Assembly (NCBI RefSeq): GCF_029607905.1
Contig: NZ_JAPHEH010000001.1
Span: 1,393,530-1,457,529, forward strand
Length of the DNA: 64,000 bases
Reading direction: 5' to 3'
Source of the DNA: Thiovibrio frasassiensis
GTDB lineage: Bacteria; Desulfobacterota; Desulfobulbia; Desulfobulbales; Desulfurivibrionaceae
The notes beneath the pieces were generated by a model. That model made no database searches. It was not told the DNA's origin and worked only from the letters and a program-made list of their open reading frames with translations. The position numbers and the translations under genes are program-made. Positions 53,136 through 61,405 of the stretch are shown here, piece after piece (positions within the stretch are counted from its first letter, which is position 1; every line of letters starts with the position of its first letter).

Positions 53136-54190
53136 GGTTTTTCGTGCTCCACAGAATCGCTGTTGTTCTCTCCTTCTTGTGTGTCACTGTTTTTTTGTTC
53201 TACGGACCGAGTTATGCCGGAGCCGGGGCTGCAGAGCCGCAGCTTTTGGCCGCCGAGCTGGTTGAGGACGGACAAGCCATTGATCTTTCCACTCCGCGGT
53301 ATCAGGAGCTTATGCAGGAACTGGTGAAGCAGCACGGCTTCAGCCAGGAAGAGCTGGATCGGATCTTTGCCGGGGTCACCATCAAGAAACGGGTGCTGGA
53401 ACTCATGGATACCCAATGGGAGGCCAGACCCTATTTCGACTACTTTCCCCGTTTTATAACCCCGAAGATAATCCAAGAGGGAAAAAGACTTCTTGTCGAA
53501 CATCGGGCGTTGCTGGACAGGATCGAACAAGAGATCGGCGTGGAGCGGGAGGTTGTCGTGGCCATCTGGGGGATTGAAAGCAAGTTCGGCGACCACAAGG
53601 GAGCCTTCAGCATGTTCCAGACCCTCAACACCATGTTCGATGCCTATCCTCGGCGGAGCAAGTTCTATCGGGGCCAGCTGATCGAATACCTGCTCCTCTG
53701 CCGGGAGAACGGGGTTGATCCGCTGGCGATCACCGGTTCCTATGGCGGGGCCTTTGGCCAGACCCAGTTCATCCCTTCGAGTTTTCGGCTCTATGCCGTG
53801 GATTTTGACGGGGATGGACGCCGGGATGTCTGGGAATCCGTGCCCGATGTCCTCGCGAGTATCGCCAACTATCTCCATACCTTCGGGTGGACGTTTCAGG
53901 CCCCGATTTATCGGGAGATTGGCAATACCCTGAACGGAGAGAAGCTGGAAAAAGCCTATGCCAAAGGGAGAAAAGGTTTTGTTTCTTGCAAGGAGGTGAA
54001 AAAGATTCAGGGGATAGATCTGCCCCGTTCTCCGGAAAACAAGGATCTCACCATTGTCGGCCTGGAACTGCAGGACGGCGGGATGCGCTACGTGGCCGCG
54101 TATCCGAACTTCCAGGCCATCACCAAATGGAACAATTCCAACCGCTACGCCATGGCCGTTGTTGAACTGGCGGAGAAATTTAAGGAGTAG
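53132..54190 (+). CDS. mltB: Lytic murein transglycosylase B
   Basis: MltB cleaves glycan strands to anhydro-muropeptides in the periplasm. The 352-residue protein has a signal peptide (VVLSFLCVTVFLFYGPSYAG) with no lipobox, then VVVAIWGIESKFGDHKGAFS with the catalytic Glu, ITGSYGGAFGQTQFIPSSFR, AVDFDGDGRRDVWESVPDVL, and ASIANYLHTFGW, all of the MltB/SLT family 3. It overlaps the DHH gene by 4 bp. Products of this enzyme are substrates for NagZ after import. It converges on the symporter gene. Confidence 0.95.
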   Translation: MRFFVLHRIAVVLSFLCVTVFLFYGPSYAGAGAAEPQLLAAELVEDGQAIDLSTPRYQELMQELVKQHGFSQEELDRIFAGVTIKKRVLELMDTQWEARPYFDYFPRFITPKIIQEGKRLLVEHRALLDRIEQEIGVEREVVVAIWGIESKFGDHKGAFSMFQTLNTMFDAYPRRSKFYRGQLIEYLLLCRENGVDPLAITGSYGGAFGQTQFIPSSFRLYAVDFDGDGRRDVWESVPDVLASIANYLHTFGWTFQAPIYREIGNTLNGEKLEKAYAKGRKGFVSCKEVKKIQGIDLPRSPENKDLTIVGLELQDGGMRYVAAYPNFQAITKWNNSNRYAMAVVELAEKFKE

Positions 54191-54222
54191 CCCCGCTGGG
54201 ACTGCGGTCGGGCTCTCTTTTT
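54189..54222 (+). terminator. Weak terminator-like hairpin after mltB
   Basis: AGCCC/GGGCT with an inner CGC/GCG pairing and TTTTT at 54218-54222, starting inside the mltB stop codon. Internal mismatches lower confidence. Confidence 0.35.
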
Positions 54223-55543
54223 AGTGTTTGAAATACCGCTCGGTTTCCGCCTTGACCACCTGGGCCAGCAGGAGCAAGCCGACGATGTTGGGGATGGCCA
54301 TCATCCCGTTCATCAGGTCGGAGAAATTCCAGACGAATTCCAGTTTCATCATCGCCCCCACGATTACCATCGCGACGAAGACCACCCGGTAGGGGGCAAT
54401 AGCCTTGCGGCCGGCGAGGTATTCGATGGCCTTTTCCCCATAGTAATTCCAGCCGATCAGGGTGGAGTAGGCGAAGAGTGCCGTAGCCAGAGCGATGATC
54501 ACCACGCCGGTATGCCCCAGGGTCTCGCCGAAACTGACGCTGGTCAATTCTCCCGGTGCCACGCCTTGCAGCCATGCAGGGCTGGTCAAAATTACCAGTG
54601 CGGTCATGGTGCAGACCACCAGGGTGTCGATGAAGGTTTGGGTCATGCTCACCAGGGCCTGTTTGACCGGATCGCGGGTCCGGGCGGCGGCCGCGGCAAT
54701 AGGGGCCGAACCCAGTCCCGACTCATTGGAAAAGACGCCCCGGGCGATGCCGTAGCGCATGGAAGCGGCGACCATTGAGCCGGCAAAGCCGCCGCTGGCA
54801 GCGGCGGGGTTGAAGGCGTGGTAGAAAATCAGGCCGAGGGCATGGGGGATTTTCCCGGCGTTCAAGGCGAGCACCAACAGCGAGGTGGACACGTAGCCGA
54901 TGATCATGAAAGGCACCAGCAGGGAGGTGAAGCGGCCGATGGATTTGATGCCGCCCAGAATCACCAGCCCGGTCAAGAGCATCAGGGTTGTGCCGGTCAG
55001 CCAGGGTTCGATGTTGAAGGTCGATTGAAAAATGGTGGCCACCGCATTGGCCTGGGTCATATTGCCGATGCCGAAGGTCGCCAGGGCGGTAAACAGCGCG
55101 AAGAGCCAGGCCAGTTTGGGTAAGCCCGCGCCCTTGGCCAGATAGTACATGGGGCCGCCGCGCATGCCGTGTTCGCCCTTTTCCCGGTATTTCACGGCCA
55201 GCACCGCTTCCGCGTATTTGGTGGCCATCCCGACCAGCCCCGTCATCCACATCCAGAATACCGCGCCCGGACCGCCAAGGCTGATGGCGGTCGCCACCCC
55301 GACAATGTTGCCGATGCCCACAGTAGCGGCGAGCGCCGTCATCAGCGCGGCGAAATGGCTGATGTCGCCGTCGCCGGCGTGTTCCTTGTGCCAGATGAGC
55401 CGCAGGGCGTGGGGCAGGGCGCGAAACTGCATGCCCCGCAGGATTACGGTGAGGTAGAGGCCGGTCCCTACAAGCAGGGCAAGCATGGGGGGGCCCCAAA
55501 TCCAACCGGAAAGAGTGGAAATCAATAACTCGATGGAATGCAT
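54221..55543 (-). CDS. Alanine or glycine:cation symporter (AGCS family)
   Basis: A membrane transporter taking up alanine or glycine with Na+. The 440-residue protein has about ten helices and AGCS motifs: SHFAALMTALAATVGIGNIV, GVATAISLGGPGAVFWMW, GGPMYYLAKGAGL, QANAVATIFQSTF, IARGVFSNESGLGSAPIAAA, VSMTQTFIDTLVVCTMTALV and IGWNYYGEKAIEYLAG. The ATG at 55543 was chosen because it gives the family N-terminus; the frame upstream to 55687 has no homology. Monocistronic and facing mltB. Confidence 0.93.
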   Translation of the reverse strand: MHSIELLISTLSGWIWGPPMLALLVGTGLYLTVILRGMQFRALPHALRLIWHKEHAGDGDISHFAALMTALAATVGIGNIVGVATAISLGGPGAVFWMWMTGLVGMATKYAEAVLAVKYREKGEHGMRGGPMYYLAKGAGLPKLAWLFALFTALATFGIGNMTQANAVATIFQSTFNIEPWLTGTTLMLLTGLVILGGIKSIGRFTSLLVPFMIIGYVSTSLLVLALNAGKIPHALGLIFYHAFNPAAASGGFAGSMVAASMRYGIARGVFSNESGLGSAPIAAAAARTRDPVKQALVSMTQTFIDTLVVCTMTALVILTSPAWLQGVAPGELTSVSFGETLGHTGVVIIALATALFAYSTLIGWNYYGEKAIEYLAGRKAIAPYRVVFVAMVIVGAMMKLEFVWNFSDLMNGMMAIPNIVGLLLLAQVVKAETERYFKH

Positions 55544-55688
55544 ATGGGCGCGCCCTCGGTGGAGGTTTTTGGCTGAGACAAAAGCTTGTCTGGACAAAAT
55601 ACCTGAAAAGGCAGGGGAGGCAAAGGGGATAATGCTGGGCAGGTAAAGAGGAGAGGGGTCTTTCGATGAAATCATCGGGAAGCGCAAT

Positions 55689-55722
55689 AAAAAAGGAGCC
55701 GGGTTTCCCCGGCTCCTTTTTT
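55689..55722 (-). terminator. Bidirectional intrinsic terminator after acs
   Basis: Six A, then GGAGCCGGG (55695-55703), loop TTTC, CCCGGCTCC (55708-55716), then six T. Perfect 9-bp GC-rich stem with A and T runs on both sides. On the minus strand it follows the acs stop by 25 bp. Confidence 0.9.
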
Positions 55723-55746
55723 GGTAACACTTGAAATGGCAATCGT

Positions 55747-57738
55747 CTATTTGACGAAATCCTTGCTGCCGTCCACCAGGGTGGAAACCACCGAAGGGTC
55801 GGCCAGGGTGGAGATGTCGCCAAAGTCATGAGCTTCGGTCTCGCCGGCGGAGATCTTGCGCAGGATCCGCCGCATGATCTTGCCGCTTCGGGTTTTGGGC
55901 AGCCCTTGGGCAAATTGGATGAACTCCGGAGTGGCGATGGGGCCGATTTCCTTGCGGACATGGGTCCGCAAGGCAGCGCGCAGTTCGTCGCTGGGTTCTA
56001 TCCCGGTCTTTAAGGAGACATAGGCGTAGATGGTCTGGCCCTTGATCTCGTGGGGCGCGCCGACAACCGCGGCCTCCGCCACTTGCGGATGCGCCACCAG
56101 GGCGGATTCGATCTCGGCGGTACCCAGACGGTGGCCGGAGACATTGATCACGTCGTCCAGTCTTCCCATGATCCAGAAGTAGCCGTCCTCGTCTTTGCGG
56201 GCGCCGTCTTCCGGGTCGTAGATGCCTTCGTATCGGCTGAAATAGGTTTTTTTGTAGCGGGCCGGATCGCCGAACACCCCGCGGAGCATGCCGGGCCAGG
56301 GTTTACGGATTACCAGATGGCCGCCCTCGTTGGGGGCCGCTTCGGAGCCGTCTTCGCGGAGAATGGCCGCATCAATGCCGGGCAGAGGGTGGGTGGCCGA
56401 ACCGGGTTTGAGCGGGGTGGCAAAGGGGAGGCCGGAGATCATGATGCCGCCGGTCTCAGTCTGCCACCAGGTATCAACAATGGGCAGCTTGCTCTTGCCG
56501 ATATGCTCGTGGTACCACATCCACGCTTCCGGGTTGATGGGCTCGCCCACCGACCCGAGAACGCGCAGGGAGGAAAGGTCGTACTTTTCCGTCCACGTTG
56601 CCCCTTCCCGCATCAGGGCACGGATAACGGTGGGTGCGGTGTAGAAGATGTTGACCCGGAATTTCTCGCAGATATGCCAGAAACGGTCGGGTGCGGGCCA
56701 GGAAGGCACCCCTTCAAACATGAGGGTGGTTGCACCCAGGGCCAGCGGCCCGTAGAGGATGTAGCTGTGGCCGGTGATCCAGCCGATATCGGCGGTACAC
56801 CAGTGCACATCGTCGTCTTTGATGTCGAAAACCCATTGGGTGGTGTGGGCGACATAGGTCAGATAGCCGCCGGTCGTATGGACTACGCCCTTGGGCTTGC
56901 CGGTGGAGCCGGAGGTGTAGAGGATGAAGAGATTGTCCTCCGCCTCCATGCTTTCCGGGGCGCACTGGCCGCTGATCCCGTCGGCAGCCATTTCCTCGTG
57001 CCACCACAGGTCACGGCCATCCTGCATGGCAATCTCATTGCCGGCCCGCTTGACCACGATGCACTGGGTGACGGAATCGCAGCCCTGTAAGGCATCGTCG
57101 GCCGCGGGCTTCAGGGGGATGGTCTTGCCGGCCCGGAGAACGGCATCGGCGGTGACCAGCACCTTGGCCTCGCAATCCTGGATACGGCTCTTGAGGCTCT
57201 GGGCGGAAAAACCTGCGAAAACCACACTGTGGATGGCACCGATCCGGGTGCAGGCCAACAGGGTGATGGCAAGCTCGGGGATCATGGGGAGATATACGGC
57301 AACCCGGTCGCCTTTTTTCACGCCCTGTTTCTTGAGCACGTTGGCAAAACGGCAGACTTCGGTGTGCAGCATCTGGTAGGTGTAAACCCGGACATCTTCC
57401 TCGGGTTCGCCCTGGAAGATGATGGCGGCCTTGTTGCGGCGGCCGTTTTCCAGGTGGCGGTCAAGACAGTTGGCGGAGACATTCAGCCTGCCGCCCTGAA
57501 ACCATTTGATCTCGGGTTTGTGCATGTCCGCCTCAAGCACCCGGGTCCATGGTTTTTCCCAGGTGAGGAGCTCTGTGGTGCGATCTGCCCAGAACCCTTC
57601 CGGGTCATCCATGGAACGCTGGTAAATGGCTTCGTACTCAGCCATGCTCTTAACATGCGCTTTGGCCTGGCCCGCGACCGGGGGGGCGAACAGGCGGTTT
57701 TCCTGCATCGTACTTTCAATTTTTTTATCTTCGCTCAT
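55747..57738 (-). CDS. acs: Acetyl-CoA synthetase (AMP-forming)
   Basis: Acs activates acetate to acetyl-CoA with ATP. The 663-residue protein has [20 protein letters not shown], the AMP motif [57 protein letters not shown], and [20 protein letters not shown]. The lysine of [14 protein letters not shown] near the C-terminus is the acetylation site that controls Acs in other bacteria. The start ATG 57738 follows GGAGG by 5 bases; the longer frame upstream runs through the promoter region. It is divergent from mltA, and has a strong terminator. Confidence 0.97.
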   Translation of the reverse strand: MSEDKKIESTMQENRLFAPPVAGQAKAHVKSMAEYEAIYQRSMDDPEGFWADRTTELLTWEKPWTRVLEADMHKPEIKWFQGGRLNVSANCLDRHLENGRRNKAAIIFQGEPEEDVRVYTYQMLHTEVCRFANVLKKQGVKKGDRVAVYLPMIPELAITLLACTRIGAIHSVVFAGFSAQSLKSRIQDCEAKVLVTADAVLRAGKTIPLKPAADDALQGCDSVTQCIVVKRAGNEIAMQDGRDLWWHEEMAADGISGQCAPESMEAEDNLFILYTSGSTGKPKGVVHTTGGYLTYVAHTTQWVFDIKDDDVHWCTADIGWITGHSYILYGPLALGATTLMFEGVPSWPAPDRFWHICEKFRVNIFYTAPTVIRALMREGATWTEKYDLSSLRVLGSVGEPINPEAWMWYHEHIGKSKLPIVDTWWQTETGGIMISGLPFATPLKPGSATHPLPGIDAAILREDGSEAAPNEGGHLVIRKPWPGMLRGVFGDPARYKKTYFSRYEGIYDPEDGARKDEDGYFWIMGRLDDVINVSGHRLGTAEIESALVAHPQVAEAAVVGAPHEIKGQTIYAYVSLKTGIEPSDELRAALRTHVRKEIGPIATPEFIQFAQGLPKTRSGKIMRRILRKISAGETEAHDFGDISTLADPSVVSTLVDGSKDFVK

Positions 57739-57982
57739 TATTGCCTCCGAAATTTTCTTAACTCGAGGATATAGGGATATATACCTAAGGAAGTAGAAAT
57801 ATATAACGAGTGTGGGCGACAATTGCCACATTTTTTTATCAGATATCGAGCAGGTCCCAGCCTGCAACAGGCCGGGCGGCAGGGAAGCGAGGTTTTGCGG
57901 AGCGCAGTTCCCTGGGTGCGGTTTGGCCTCTTTTCTGCTATGGTGCAAACCGTTGAGAGATCATGGGGAGGTGCGGGAGCGG

Positions 57983-59179
57983 ATGCGGATTTTGGCGAAA
58001 ACAATAGGGATTGTGGTTGGGGTGCTTATCCTGGGCTGCGGGGTGATGTTTGCCGGGATTCCGCCCGTGGCAGGGCAGTGCGCTCAGGCGGAGGCCACGG
58101 CGCCCCTGGTGGCGGAATTGCCGTGGCTGCAGGATGACCTGGGGTATGAATCCCTTGGCCCGGCCATCGACCGGAGCGTGCATTATCTCAGGCAGCTTCC
58201 GGCGGAAAAAACCTTTCTTCTTTGCGGGGAGCACTATTCTGTAGCCTGGCTTATCGAGTCCCTGCTCAGCTTCAAACGAATCATCGCGGAAAAACCCTCC
58301 CCCCAGGCCTTGACCGCTCTTCTTAAAAAACAGTTCATCCTCTGTCAGGCCGCAGGCAGAGGTTCTGATCGCAAGATGCTGCTCACCGGCTATTTCGAGC
58401 CTCTTTTCAAAGCCAGCCTCACCAAGAGTGCGCGCTACCGCTATCCCTTATATCGCAGGCCCCCGGATCTGGTCACTATCCCTAGGGGGAAAGGGGAGGA
58501 GAAGAAGAGCGGGCGGATGGAGAACGGGACCCTGGTTCCGTATCCTACCCGGGCTGAGATCGAGAAAGGGGACTTGCTGGCCGGGCAGGAATTGGTCTAT
58601 CTGGCCGATCCCGTGGACGCCTTTATTCTGCATATCCAAGGTTCCGGTCGGATAGAGCTTGCGGACGGCTCGCAGCGCCGGGTGCAGTTTGCCGCGAAAA
58701 ACGGCCATGCATACCGGAGCATCGGGCGATTGTTGGTGGAGAAAGGGGTCATGCCTCGGCAAGAGGCAACCCTGCCGAGGATTGTCCGCTACCTCAAAGA
58801 GCATCCCGAGGAACAGGAGGCGATCCTGCACTATAACGATTCCTTTGTCTTCTTTCGCTGGGGGGATGGGCCCGCCGTTGGGCCCCAAGGGTGTCTGGGG
58901 GAACCGCTTACCCCCGGCCGCTCAGTGGCCCTTGACCAAAAGTGCTTTCCGCCGGGGAGTCTGGCTTTTCTCACGACCCGCAAGCCAAGAGTCAATGCGG
59001 CCGGGGAGATTGTCGGCTGGGAACCCCTAAGCCGTTTCGTGGTGAATCAGGATTCCGGTTCGGCCATCACCGGACCTGGGCGGCTGGATCTCTTCTGGGG
59101 GGGGGGGCGTTATGCCGAGGTGGCGGCGGGTAACATGAAACATCCGGGCGTGCTCTATTTTCTGGTGAAAAAGAAATAG
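57983..59179 (+). CDS. mltA: Membrane-bound lytic murein transglycosylase A
   Basis: MltA makes anhydro-muropeptides from murein. The 398-residue protein has a hydrophobic start (ILAKTIGIVVGVLILGCGVM) acting as signal or anchor; there is a Cys within it but no clear lipobox. MltA features follow: LLTGYFEPLFKASLTKSARY, PLYRRPPDL, AFILHIQGSGRIELADGSQR, and the 3D domain ALDQKCFPPGSLAFLTTRKP, VVNQDSGSAITGPGRLDLFW, GGG with the catalytic Asp. The start ATG 57983 was chosen over an in-frame ATG at 57812 because the extension has no homology. It is divergent from acs. Confidence 0.93.
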   Translation: MRILAKTIGIVVGVLILGCGVMFAGIPPVAGQCAQAEATAPLVAELPWLQDDLGYESLGPAIDRSVHYLRQLPAEKTFLLCGEHYSVAWLIESLLSFKRIIAEKPSPQALTALLKKQFILCQAAGRGSDRKMLLTGYFEPLFKASLTKSARYRYPLYRRPPDLVTIPRGKGEEKKSGRMENGTLVPYPTRAEIEKGDLLAGQELVYLADPVDAFILHIQGSGRIELADGSQRRVQFAAKNGHAYRSIGRLLVEKGVMPRQEATLPRIVRYLKEHPEEQEAILHYNDSFVFFRWGDGPAVGPQGCLGEPLTPGRSVALDQKCFPPGSLAFLTTRKPRVNAAGEIVGWEPLSRFVVNQDSGSAITGPGRLDLFWGGGRYAEVAAGNMKHPGVLYFLVKKK

Positions 59180-59332
59180 TTGTCAGAATCCGGCCCGTTC
59201 TTATACAATCCTTGCAGGGCATCGGTTTTGCCGGGGGAAGACAATAATCAGGCCGGAGAGGTGACAACGGCTGGGTTCCATGTGTAATGGCGCCTGAATC
59301 AAGGGACGGGACATGTTGGAGAGGGGAAGGTC

Positions 59333-60511
59333 ATGAAACAGACGGAAATAGATTACTGGATCACCAGCATGTTGGAAACCTACGGCAATGTTTCCGACCT
59401 CAATATCACGGTGGGCAAGCCCCTGCAGGTGGAAACCTCCGGACAATTGGTGCCGGTGTCGGTGGAGCCCCAGGTCCCTGCGCTCACCCCCTTTCAGGCC
59501 GAGGTCTTTGCCCTCAACCTCATCGGCGGCAATAAACGGCTGCTCGATGATCTGGTCAAGTATGGTTCCTGTGATCTCTCCTATTGGCTGGGGCAAAAGG
59601 CCCGCTTCCGGGTGAACGTATTCTCCCAGAAGACCAATCTCTCCACGGTGCTGCGGAAGCTGGAGATGAAGATCCCGACCATCAGCCAACTGAACCTGCC
59701 CAAGCTCTTTCATAATATGGCCGGGGAGCGCAACGGCATCATCCTCGTCACCGGCGCCACCGGCTCGGGTAAGTCCACCAGTCTGGCCGCGTTGCTGGAC
59801 AAGATCAATGACGAGAAGCCGGTGCATATCGTCACCCTGGAGGATCCCATCGAGTATGTGCATCAGCACAAGATGGCAACCTTCAACCAGCGTGAGTTGG
59901 GCAACGATTTCGACTCCTTCGCCTCGGGGTTGCGGGCCGCCTTGCGGCAGGCGCCCAAGGTCATCCTGGTGGGCGAGATGCGCGACCGGGAAACCATGGA
60001 GATCGGACTTTCCGCCGCGGAGACCGGGCATCTGGTGCTTTCCACCCTGCACACCGTGGACGCGGGCCAGACCATCAACCGTATCCTGGGCATGTTCGAG
60101 CAGGAGGAACAGGCCCAGGTTCGGAACCGGCTGGTGGATACCATCCGCTGGATCGTCTGCCAGCGGCTCCTGCCCAAGGTCGGCGGCGGGCGGGTGGCGG
60201 CCTTCGAGATCATGGGCATGAACCTGCGGGTCCGGGAGTTGATCATGACCGGAGAAACGGAAGACAAGACCTTTTACGAGATTATCGCCGATGCCAAGGC
60301 CCTTGGCTGGCAGACCTTTGACCAGCATATCCTCGAACTGTATGAGGATGGCTTGATTACCGAGGAAACCGCGGCCAGCTACTGCACCCGGAAAACCGCG
60401 GTCAACCGTGGGCTGGACTCCATCAAGTCCGCCCGGGGTGAGTCCACCACCGGAATCACCGGCCTGGCCATGGATATGAAAAAGGAAGAGAAGCGGCGCT
60501 CGGGTTTTTAG
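59333..60511 (+). CDS. PilT-like type IV pilus retraction ATPase
   Basis: A hexameric ATPase of the type IV pilus. The 392-residue protein has an N-terminal PAS-like part (SDLNITVGKPLQVETSGQLV), Walker A GATGSGKST at 141-149, the Asp box VHIVTLEDPIEYVHQHKMAT, Walker B VILVGEMRDRETMEIGLSAA, and the His box GHLVLSTLHTVDAGQTINRI, then LVDTIRWIVCQRLLPK. PilT has a C-terminal AIRNLIRE motif; here NLRVRELIMTGETEDKTFYE replaces it, so a PilU-like or accessory role is possible. A tail of about 30 Ser/Lys-rich residues follows. No other pil gene is in the window; the next gene is a pseudo-receiver protein. Confidence 0.9.
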   Translation: MKQTEIDYWITSMLETYGNVSDLNITVGKPLQVETSGQLVPVSVEPQVPALTPFQAEVFALNLIGGNKRLLDDLVKYGSCDLSYWLGQKARFRVNVFSQKTNLSTVLRKLEMKIPTISQLNLPKLFHNMAGERNGIILVTGATGSGKSTSLAALLDKINDEKPVHIVTLEDPIEYVHQHKMATFNQRELGNDFDSFASGLRAALRQAPKVILVGEMRDRETMEIGLSAAETGHLVLSTLHTVDAGQTINRILGMFEQEEQAQVRNRLVDTIRWIVCQRLLPKVGGGRVAAFEIMGMNLRVRELIMTGETEDKTFYEIIADAKALGWQTFDQHILELYEDGLITEETAASYCTRKTAVNRGLDSIKSARGESTTGITGLAMDMKKEEKRRSGF

Positions 60512-60582
60512 AAGCGGCCAGGAAAGAATCTCTGCGGACTTGACCAGTTCGTTATGGCACGTACCACTTTTCGGAGAAAAAT

Positions 60583-61371
60583 ATGCTAGCCCAGTGTCCC
60601 CATTGCCAACAGTCCCTCATGCTGAGCGAAGCCCAGCTTGAAAAGATCAAGGCTGCTCTTGCCACCCTCTCCGTGGGCAGAACCCTGAAGATCGGTTGTC
60701 CGAAATGCAAACAGCCCATCGAGCTGAATGCTGACGGCTCGGTGGCCGGTCAGCCGACGGGCGCTTTGATGGACGTGCTTTTTGCCGAGCACACCGGCAA
60801 TGAGGACCAGGCGGCAGCGGGGATTGTGGCTGCGGCCCAGAAAAGACCCCAGCCGGTGCGTCTGCCTCCTGCCGCCCCCAAGCCGCCCGATCTTGGCTGG
60901 CTGTCCAGCGGGGTGTACAGCGCAAGGGAAGCGGTGGAAAACGTACCCCACGCCCTGATCATGATCGGGGACGATGAGATTACCACCCAGGTGACCATGG
61001 CCTTCGGCGAGATAGGCTACCAGCCCACCTATGTCCGCTCGGCGGAAGAAGCCATCGAGAAGATGCAGTTCATGAATTTCGAGGCGGTGGTACTGCACAG
61101 CAGGTTTGAGGGGGGGAGTCTGGAGGGTTCCGCTGTCCACAAGTATCTGCAGGAAATGGCCATGTCCCGGCGGCGGTATATCTTCTATATCCTGGTCGGC
61201 CCGGAATTTCGGACCCTGTACGATCTGGAGGCGTTGGCCAACAGCGCCAATCTGGTGGTGAACGACAGTGATGCCGGTCATTTTTCCATCATCCTGAAAC
61301 GGGGGATGAACGATTACAACGAGCTGTTCGGCCCTTATCTGGAAGCCCTCGGCAATTATGGGGTGAAGTAG
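60583..61371 (+). CDS. Zinc-ribbon protein with degenerate response-regulator receiver domain
   Basis: The 262-residue protein begins with a zinc ribbon: C5-PH-C8 and C39-PK-C42, of the MJ0042/CXXC type. A Pro/Ala-rich linker (about 75-110) leads to a receiver-like domain: HALIMIGDDEITTQVTMAFG, EIGYQPTYVRSAEEAIEKMQ, FEAVVLHSRFEGGSLEGSAV. The strand that should end in the phosphorylated Asp reads VVLHSRF, and the conserved Lys position reads VVNDSD, so it probably cannot be phosphorylated. It follows the PilT-like gene by 71 bp on the same strand. A protein-interaction role in pilus or surface control is inference. Confidence 0.75.
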   Translation: MLAQCPHCQQSLMLSEAQLEKIKAALATLSVGRTLKIGCPKCKQPIELNADGSVAGQPTGALMDVLFAEHTGNEDQAAAGIVAAAQKRPQPVRLPPAAPKPPDLGWLSSGVYSAREAVENVPHALIMIGDDEITTQVTMAFGEIGYQPTYVRSAEEAIEKMQFMNFEAVVLHSRFEGGSLEGSAVHKYLQEMAMSRRRYIFYILVGPEFRTLYDLEALANSANLVVNDSDAGHFSIILKRGMNDYNELFGPYLEALGNYGVK

Positions 61372-61405
61372 GGTGTGCGGCCGCCTTTTTCCCTGAGAGG
61401 CAGAA

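Noticed and set aside
57761-57790. A palindromic operator in the acs-mltA gap (GGATATAGGGATATATACC)
   Set aside because: Only the outer three bases of each arm are complementary; it is better described as an AT-rich direct-repeat-like stretch.
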